NCBI GenBank assembly: GCA_009733715.1
Contig: WMKJ01000070.1
Span: forward strand, 1-64,000
Source of the DNA: Herpomyces periplanetae
Lineage: Eukaryota > Ascomycota > Laboulbeniomycetes > Herpomycetales > Herpomycetaceae
Direction: 5' to 3'
Length of the DNA stretch: 64,000 nt
Shown here piece by piece: positions 56,388 through 64,000 of this stretch. The notes beneath the pieces were generated by a model that did not search any database, was not told the DNA's origin, and saw nothing but the letters and a program-made list of their open reading frames with translations. The translations under genes were made by a program, and so were the position numbers. Within the stretch, counting starts at the first letter, position 1. Every line of letters starts with the position of its first letter.

Positions 56388-59244
56388 ACTAACGATATAG
56401 AAAGAGGTTTGACGAAGGGAATAAGCTGGATATTAAAAGGGATGGATGAATGTAGTATGTTTTTGGATATTTTTTCCAGGAGTAAGGTACGATAAATTTT
56501 TGGAAAAGAGGGAGGGAATTTTACAATTCCATTTCGCGTAGTAAAAGGGAAATTTTGTGAAAAAAGTGAGCAAAATTCAGAGAAGCGGGAAATGGAGGAT
56601 TCTTCGGCGACTTCAAAATATTACCGTTTTAGGAAATAAAATTAAGACGAGATGGTAGTTTGGATGGATTAGCACGAGGGATTTTAGTTTGTAAAACGGA
56701 CAAGTTGGAATAGGTTTCAAGGGGATCATTTAACCATGATGAAGATGATGATGGTCTTTGGGAATAGCGGTATTCTGTCTGCTAAATATTAGGGGAAGTC
56801 AAAAGAATCGGGGGGTTAATTTGGTAGATATTCCCAAAGTTTAATGCATATACCCGTTCACAATGATGGAACCTAGGTAGACGAAAGACTTTTTCATATA
56901 TTTGGAAATATTTTCGATGAAAGTGGAATAAATAATGTGAATCACAATTAGGTAGAAAGAGTAAGTAAGGGAAAAAACATAAGTTGGATAAGAACTGGTT
57001 GAAGTTTTAGGAGGATTTGGGTAAAGATTTACTTTAATTACCTTGTTAAAACAATTTGTAGCATCGAATCTTCCAGGGGACTTGTAGCAGACAGTCGCAA
57101 CAACGTTGAAAGTAATTTTTATTTGAGTAATGCTGCTGGATTAATCTGAGAAGGATTCTACGGGTAGATGTAAGGTAACTTTGGTTATAATACGGTTATC
57201 ATTATCTGGGATTTCTTGGATGTATTTAGTTTGGGTAATTCTATTGCGCAATCACAGGAAATAGTCCGAATTTGCCCTTAATGATCTAGCATGTTTTTGC
57301 GGGTTGCGCAACAGCGGAAAGATTTGGATAAGTTGCCATTACGGTTTAAAGGAGAAAAGATAAACATGCGTTGGGGAAAGATAACGAATGAAGTTTGATA
57401 TATTTGAATTTTCAAAGATGACTGGCTTAAAGAGATTGGTTTCATTGGGAAGGGGATTGTTCTCTGTAAAGTTGATCAAGGAATGATTAGGTTGGCGGAA
57501 TTTAATGCAAGCATACGGGACAAGAGGAATAACAGATTGGTAGAGATAGACGAAGGACAGATTGAAGAGAAGAAGATGATTCAAGGGAAATATTAAAGAG
57601 TTTTAACATAAGGCAGAAGAGGTAGTGAAGATGGTCCAGATAGACCAGGTAGAGAGAGAAAGCCGGGTGCAGTGTTGGGTTTATGATAGAAACTAGGAAG
57701 ATCATCGTGAGATGGATGCGGAGTGGGAGTGTTGATGACTGAAGATGAGTTGTTGAATGAGTAGTTTAAATTCCCACATGCGAGACTAGGCGGATGGGAT
57801 GGTGATGGACCCGGGTAGACGAGAGGGTTTTTGGCGGCTTATTGCGAGAATAAAAGGTGGATTGACTGTTTTTGGAGAGTTTAGTTGGGGATTTCTGAGT
57901 TGGATCTGGTTTGTCGGACGCATATTTACGGCCAAGTGCAAATTCCGACAGTTCCAGGTGTGGGAAGGCCAGGCAGTGTGGAAATCGTCGTCTGGAGCAA
58001 TATCGACAAACCGACGTCTCCAGTATGAGTTGAGTTGTTTTGACAAGCAAGATCATTTATTCTGGGCGGTTTGTTACCAACTCAGTCGAGCGGTTTTCTG
58101 GAAATCGGAACTGACATTATTTGTTGCAGACATTGAATTTGCATTTCCCTTGCCTCACACCATCGTCTACAGTCAACTAGCGTCAGAATCGCTTCAACTC
58201 CATCTAGGCTCAATTCAAGATAATGTTGGTGTAAACCACTCCAAATCTCTTGAAATTTGCCATAAGCCGTCGTAACCCAGACTATCTGTCAATAAAATGG
58301 GATCTTGATTAATGGAGAACTGTTACCGCTTCTCCATCACAGCAACTCCATTGTAGACGCCCGTTAATTATCTTTTTGCTTGTACCTTTTTGCCCAAAAA
58401 AGCGTGTTTCTCGTCCTGACAAAATCATCTTATTCATTTGGTCCTCAAGGCATAACCAGCTCTGTCATCGTTGTCTCTGTACGATTTTAGCCTTGACAAT
58501 CCACAACTCAAAGACGGTTTCGCCAGCATCAATTAAAGCCAAAAGCAAGAAAAAATCGTGCTATCGTGATACTAATGATTCAGCTACCGTAAACTTAACA
58601 AGGCAAGCCTGTTAATTACTGTCAACCGGGCAAAATCATCCTTAAACTTCAAAAGATTAAGCTTCATTACCTCTTCTCCAACTTAATCGTCAATTGCTTA
58701 AATTGGATTCTCGTCATTTCGACTCCGTTTCAGCCCTTGAAAATCTCTTCCATCTTCATCCCATTTACCAGATCTTTTACCTTTTTTTCACCCTATCTTT
58801 GCCGGCTCACTCAATATTTACTTCTTGATTCCTGTTTCTTCCCTACCCCCATCACCATCCTCCACTTCTACCCGATACTCTCCCCAATTCTTCCCCTTCT
58901 TCGTGCAAGTTCCCGTCTCCCTTCGACAACTCCATCCCAATCTCCCAGTCAACTGTAAATCTTATTCCTTTCTCTTATTTCATGTCCAGTAAAGTAAACT
59001 TCACCATCCACTTCCCTCCAGCGTAAACTACTCTTATATTCTATCTATTATACCTCACCTACCTTTTGCCCTTTATCTACTCTTCTCAAAATATTCATGA
59101 TATATCTCCCTTTCATTATTTAACCATTCCTCTACAACTTTTACCATATCTTGCGCCAATTCTTCAATTCATCCTTTAATTGATCTTCCTTCAATCGCCT
59201 CTCCCAAACCTTTTCTTCCAACACTATCCAATCTTTCTCTTCAA
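56388..59244. other. Gene-poor stretch, unexplained
   Basis: 2.9 kb. A plus-strand frame at 57799-58275 (158 codons, Trp-rich, MVMDPGRREGFW start) and overlapping minus-strand frames at 57766-58056 resemble nothing I know and may be chance. From 58700 to 59240 the plus strand is pyrimidine-rich and leads into the next gene. Purine-rich on the plus strand between 56300 and 56850. Confidence 0.4.
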
Positions 59245-60153
59245 ATGCCTACCTATCTTCTTCAAGGCTTTCGTTGGCCTAGATCTGCCATTCGCATCCA
59301 CATCATCGTTCAAAACCTCGACGATGCTGCCCCCGAATGGCTAATGGCTCCTCTAACCACCCAAGCTTTACTCCATAATTTTTCATCTTTGTATCCCAAT
59401 ATCATCAATCGTCTACCAAACCTTCGCTTCATCGAACAGTACGATCCATCCGATGAATCTTCCGATTGCGTTTCCCAACCTTACGCTTTTGTTTCAAATA
59501 CCGTTTACGAAATTAAACTAAGTCTAGATATCCAAATTTTCCTGTCAAAATGTTCTTCATCACCCCCTTCTACTAAACCAAGCGTACCAAAATACGTCCG
59601 AAAAATTTCTTCCTCTCGATGTATTCTCGATTCTTTTTCAAATTCCTTCAAAAAATCACCCTCTACTCTTCTTCCAAATCCCTTCCTCCCCTTTAACACT
59701 CTTCCTCATCCTACCCATCTTTCTGCTATCTCCGAACTCCGCGATCAATTAGCTCCCTCGGAACCTATCTCTTGGTTCATCGTTGTATGTGGTGATATCG
59801 AACGCCAGGCCCCTTCATCCTCATTTTTACATACTTCCCCTTCTCTCTTATCTTCCACTTCCTCGTCATCCTCCTCACCTTTATACTCTCATCACGCTTC
59901 TCCTCCCCTTTCTCCCCAATTAAACCTTCCCAATCCCCAAACCTATCATGCCAACTCATCATCCAATTGTCAAAACCTTTTACCCTCCCATCATACTCCT
60001 CTCTACACCTCTACTCTCAATTCCTTATCCCAAACTCCTTCACGTACACCTTGCGTAAGTTCACCTTTTCCTATCATCATCACTAGTATACCTCATCCTG
60101 TCCAATTGCTAACCTTACACTCCCCTCCCCTCTTTCATAGAACCCTACCCTGA
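59245..60153 (+). CDS. Fungal conserved protein, YLLQGFRWPR family (FlbE-like)
   Basis: Single exon, 302 residues. The first 85 residues match a fungus-specific family: MPTYLLQGFRWPRSAIRIHI, NLDDAAPEWLM, NRLPNLRFIEQYDP and QPYAFVSNTVYEI. A second conserved patch lies near 170-195 (LRDQLAPSEPISWFIVVCGD). The rest is Ser/Pro-rich with no motif. Members are annotated in moulds as developmental regulators; I recall FlbE of Aspergillus, which works with FlbB at the hyphal tip, as a possible relative, but that name rests on memory of the N-terminal motif only. No transmembrane segment or signal peptide is seen. Its leader is strongly pyrimidine-rich. Confidence 0.65.
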   Translation: MPTYLLQGFRWPRSAIRIHIIVQNLDDAAPEWLMAPLTTQALLHNFSSLYPNIINRLPNLRFIEQYDPSDESSDCVSQPYAFVSNTVYEIKLSLDIQIFLSKCSSSPPSTKPSVPKYVRKISSSRCILDSFSNSFKKSPSTLLPNPFLPFNTLPHPTHLSAISELRDQLAPSEPISWFIVVCGDIERQAPSSSFLHTSPSLLSSTSSSSSSPLYSHHASPPLSPQLNLPNPQTYHANSSSNCQNLLPSHHTPLYTSTLNSLSQTPSRTPCVSSPFPIIITSIPHPVQLLTLHSPPLFHRTLP

Positions 60154-60786
60154 CTTCTCACCCCAAAAATCCCAAAAAATGGCTTTCATGGGGAAATTTG
60201 CGAAAAATTAGAGGCTAACCCATACATCCTTACTGCGACAATATAAAGCAAAGGCTTCTCCAATTTCACTCCTCACTTAAACCTTTAACCACCTTATGCT
60301 TCACCATTACCTTCAAACAACCCCCAATCCATCTCACCAATACCAAAATATCCCTTCCAATTATGCCATCATTAACATACCAATCCTACAAATTCCCTTC
60401 ACTTTTCCCCTCCACTTATTCCCCGTGTATACCACACACAAATAGCTCTATCCCAACATTTGAAAATCATAAATAAAAAACCCAAATTGAATACAATCCT
60501 AATATCAAAAAACAATTATATATTCTAGAATATACTTCAGCTTGCCATAGCTTTGAATAAATACTTACACAATGCTTTTAACTACGCATCTGAATTACCA
60601 TCATATGCTAATCCCCTCCCTTAAAAAAACTTCCCCCATTTTATACCGTCAACCTTCTATAAATCACACTTTAATACCAACTAAATCATTCGACTCTATG
60701 GTTAATTTCTCTTTCAATTCCTCAACCTCACAAATCTCATTTGCATAATACCCCTACCATTTATTCCTTAAAATTAAATATACTCT
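60154..60786. other. Convergent 3' region between FlbE-like and IST1 genes
   Basis: 633 bp, AT-rich, with several AATAAA-like sites on both strands. No coding frame recognised. Confidence 0.4.
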
Positions 60787-62678
60787 TCACCACTTTAAAG
60801 CTGCAAATCGTCGCTCCAACTCCCGTAAATCCGGAATCCGTGATGAACTGAGCCTAGTTGACGGCTTGTTTGCCGTATACATCCCAGGTCCATTGCCTAA
60901 CGGTGCTTGTCCCGCTATACCTCCACTTGTACTTCCACCACCCGTCGGTGTTCCAAGCCCACTATATTGTCCCGGCCCCAAAGACTGTGTAGATAACCTT
61001 GATGATGTAGAATACGTACGTGGTAATGTATACTGCGTAGATATGTACGGTGTACCACCTGTTGCACTGTATAATCCTGACATGGTAACTTTGTTATTAC
61101 CCGGTCCAACTTGTGCAATCGGGTACAACATATTATCATGTGTCGGATTAACCATGCAAGAATTAGTATTCGGGACTATACTGTGTGATAATGGTGCTCC
61201 ATACGTTATATGCGAATGAGGTGATACCGGAACCACCGGAATCGGCATAATTGATGGTACCGGCGATGATCTTGATGTGCTAAACGATCCAAGCTTAAAC
61301 TTGGAAATATACTTTTGCTTACCATTTCCTCCATCATTTCTCTTCCCGTTTAAGCCTGATGGAAGCTGATGTGACAAAGGGAACGTAGGAACATTCGGTG
61401 CCGGTGCAGCCCCTACTACACCAACTCCTACATTATTTCCCATGATCATTCCACCCGTCATAACTCCTCCATTCTTCCCCGTGTCACCACTACTATTAGG
61501 ATTAATACATGTACTAGTACTAGTACCAGCGCCCGAAGCACCACCAACATTCAAACTATTCCCTGCACAAAATCCTGTCGATCCAACATCCGTTTGGTCC
61601 GGTAAACATTCAAGAGAAACTTCATAAGCGTGTGCTATTTCACACACATATGCCGATACTAGTGCCGGTGGTGGTACTCCCGCCAACTGTCGTAATTTTC
61701 TCAAAACTCGTGCTGCACAACCTGTACCCCGAGCCGCTTTACCCGCTTTATCTCGACCTAATACCTCCATTAAAAGTGCTCGAACTACTTGAAGTTCCTT
61801 GATATTGCATCGAGGTGCTGCATGTATAAGTGTTGCCATAGCTTCTTCTAATGATCGATCCGTTGTTGAAACTTCCGCCGTACTATTCGTGTTACCTCCG
61901 CCACTATTAGACTTGCCGCTCCAATTACTGCGTTTACTCTCATTGCTAACCAAGTTCGGTGTAGCACAACGGCTTCCTGATGGACTGATATCTCGTGGTG
62001 TTCCAGGCGGACTGGTATTTAATTCAGGGTCGAAAACTTGCGGTAAACGGGCCAGGAGTAGTTCACAGTATAGCTCGATAAATTCATGTAACTCCGTCAT
62101 TAAATCACTATGTATAATACTCTCAATCCGTATACGAGCTGATTCAACTCTACCTTGCTATTCATTCCATGTGTTAACAAGTCTATAACAATCTCATTAA
62201 ATCTTCCTTGACGAAGTAGCAGGTTTGTGAGTGTGCGTGCGTATGTGCAAATCTATTCATCCTGACTGCATCATCACCATCACACCAACTCCCCCCCTTC
62301 ATTGACCCCACGGCCTTGCAAACTCTTACCTCAAGTAGCAAAGCGATTTCTCGTCGTTGCTGTTTGGCCAATTCACTGCCCTTTTGTTGAATCATACGTA
62401 ACCGAGAAATGGCAAGCTTGAGCTGAACTTTCAGCTTATACTGAATCTAAAATGATCACCACGCTCCCTCTCCCATAACCTTTTAGTCCAAGTAAAACTT
62501 TAAGCATGAATGCCCACCCCCACCCCCATCCCCAAACTTGTCAAGACTTAAACCGTGTCAAGCGTAAACGTAAAGTTTTTAATCTTCACGCTTTTACCCA
62601 TCGACCCGGCCAGCCCATAACAACATGTTGAAGTAAAAATTTAAAATTGAAACTTACTGCTAAAGCTGGATTCGCCAT
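60787..62678 (-). CDS. IST1: IST1, ESCRT-III regulator
   Basis: Three exons, 62678-62658, 62446-62330 and 62157-60787, 502 residues. They read MANPALA, then IQYKLKVQLKLAISRLRMIQ and QKGSELAKQQRREIALLLE, then QGRVESARIRIESIIHSDLM. All junctions are phase 0. The Ist1 helices continue with TELHEFIELYCELLLARLPQ, and LEEAMATLIHAAPR plus LVSAYVCEIAHAYEV close the domain near residue 235. Between helices 4 and 5 about 65 Ser/Thr/Pro-rich residues are inserted, which other Ist1 proteins lack. The remaining 250 residues are Gly/Ser/Asn/Pro-rich, and the protein ends PDLRELERRFAALKW. This fits the MIM1 motif that binds the MIT domain of Vps4. Ist1 restrains or recruits Vps4 during membrane scission at endosomes and midbody. 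Confidence 0.9.
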
Positions 62679-64000
62679 AGCTTCATGACCATGTCATATC
62701 AACAATGAACAATCATATAATTCGAATTATTTAGCTCACGAGAGCATGACGATAATCCCAAAATATTTCTCCCAATATCTTCTATATGTCCCAAGCTTCT
62801 TTTGGCGTTGTTCAGTTCCCCTCCCCCAGCTTTTACGATTTTGTCTTGTTCACCACTTTGTTAAACTTCGACTCCCCTTATCCCGTATAAAATCAAAATC
62901 AAAAAGTTAACAGTTCAAGCAATCTAGCAAATCTTCAACTTGGTTAAGTCAAATGAATCTTCTTCATTCCAACTTCGTCATATATCATAGTTCAAATTAT
63001 CCAAAACGTAATGATAAACGTCAAATAAGTGTGATATCGAAAAGGATTCCTTGTAAGCGGGGGAAAAGAGGGGCAAATTTTCTTGGTTAACCTTAGTTTA
63101 GAACTTTTTAGATATTCTACTAAGTTAAGCAAGCCAGAAGACAAGCTGACACGCTGCCAGTATGGAAGTTTCAAAATAATATCTATTATCTTTTTCTTTC
63201 AACCCCGTAAAGTTGGACCTCCCTCACCCTCTCCCAGAAATTCCTTAAATCCCACCTTTCTCCAGTTCCCTATCTGCCCTATTTCGATATCAGTTTTTCT
63301 TATTTCCCTAAATCCCTTCACGCCAATTCTTTCTTAGTGTGTTAATTTTATATTGTTAAAGTTTATTCTAAATCCATCTGTTCCTTATTTTGTTCTTCAT
63401 CCGTACCATTCTCCTCTTCACATCCTGTTGCTTGCTCTACATACAACTAATCCCCCCCTCCCTGGGTAAAATATTTAGCGCTTTTGACCATCTTTAAGCC
63501 CTGTTTGAACGGGTCATTTCACTTATTTATCCATCATTAATTACCCCCACCTATACTCAAACTTCCAAATTTTGGAAATCTCCCCCCCCTTCTACCCTAT
63601 CATATGTACACCCAAGTCGCTATATCCTGTTCATCCTGAATCGATTCACTACAATCATCGTGTATAACTACTCTCAATCCCTTGCCTTAACATCCTCTGC
63701 TGTTCACTTAAACGCCATAATCTTTCCGCTCAATATTGCTCTACTCAACCAATTGCATTCCAACTCTTTACTCTTTCATATATATTTGTGACTTTACTTC
63801 ACCTTGCTTTGCCTTGCCATCTACTTTTTGCGTTAACAATAGGAGATTTGCTACAATCCTCCGTTACGAATCACAATATTCCCTCCCCAAAAAATTCCTT
63901 CCAAATATAATCATTATAATATAGATTACGCCATAAATCCGGGTAATACTTGTGTGGTACACCAGATTATGATGATATTGTGATCATAACTAGACTTTAA
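62679..64000. other. Flank beyond IST1, no gene recognised
   Basis: 1.3 kb. The first part should be the IST1 promoter. From 63190 to 63900 the plus strand is pyrimidine-rich, similar to the leader regions of other plus-strand genes here, which suggests a plus-strand gene may begin just past the window. Small frames at 62992, 63083 and 63736 resemble nothing known. Confidence 0.4.

Overview
This is a eukaryotic nuclear window, almost certainly fungal and most likely ascomycete. Evidence: split genes with short introns (20 placed, mostly GTAAG-type donors, several with CTAAC-like branch sites); an adenylate cyclase of the fungal Ras-associating/LRR/PP2C/cyclase type; a RasB-type Ras with its lineage insertion; a Rco1-type double-PHD protein; a yeast-like H3 ([25 protein letters not shown] ending). 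I cannot name the species; an early-diverging ascomycete is an inference from the histones. The window is complex host DNA with 21 protein genes, no rRNA or tRNA that I can see, and one decayed retroelement.

Layout: 0.2-4.0 kb Lte1-type RasGEF (-), divergent from the AP-2 sigma adaptin (+, 4 exons, 4.2-5.9 kb), which ends 11 bp before a vacuolar pepsin (+). Then a membrane SH3 protein (+), an EBP1/PA2G4-like protein (+, 4 exons), Rco1-like (+), dihydrofolate synthase (+) convergent with cytosolic AsnRS (-), a CDK-like kinase (+), H4 (-) divergent from H3 (+), an Rrp3/DDX47 helicase (+) convergent with Cdc7 kinase (-), condensin Cnd1 (+) convergent with a multi-pass acyltransferase (-). A 5.4 kb gene-free stretch (37.8-43.2 kb) holds a probable copia-like fossil. 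Then adenylate cyclase (+), RasB-type Ras (+) and an ammonium transporter (-), followed by a LENG1-like Cir_N protein (-), a gene-poor stretch, a fungal YLLQGFRWPR-family protein (+) and ESCRT regulator IST1 (-).

Themes: three genes next to one another at 43-55 kb, plus a RasGEF at the window start, belong to Ras/cAMP/nitrogen signalling: a candidate cyclase (with RA domain), a Ras and an ammonium transporter lie within 12 kb. The rest is mostly housekeeping: replication and chromosome structure (Cdc7, condensin, H3, H4, Rco1), vesicle traffic and vacuole (AP-2 sigma, IST1, pepsin), translation and ribosome synthesis (AsnRS, DDX47, EBP1) and folate. 5' leaders are strongly pyrimidine-rich on the sense strand. 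Splice models were built by hand from frame, conserved protein sequence and GT/AG signals; every multi-exon model given here sums to a whole number of codons.
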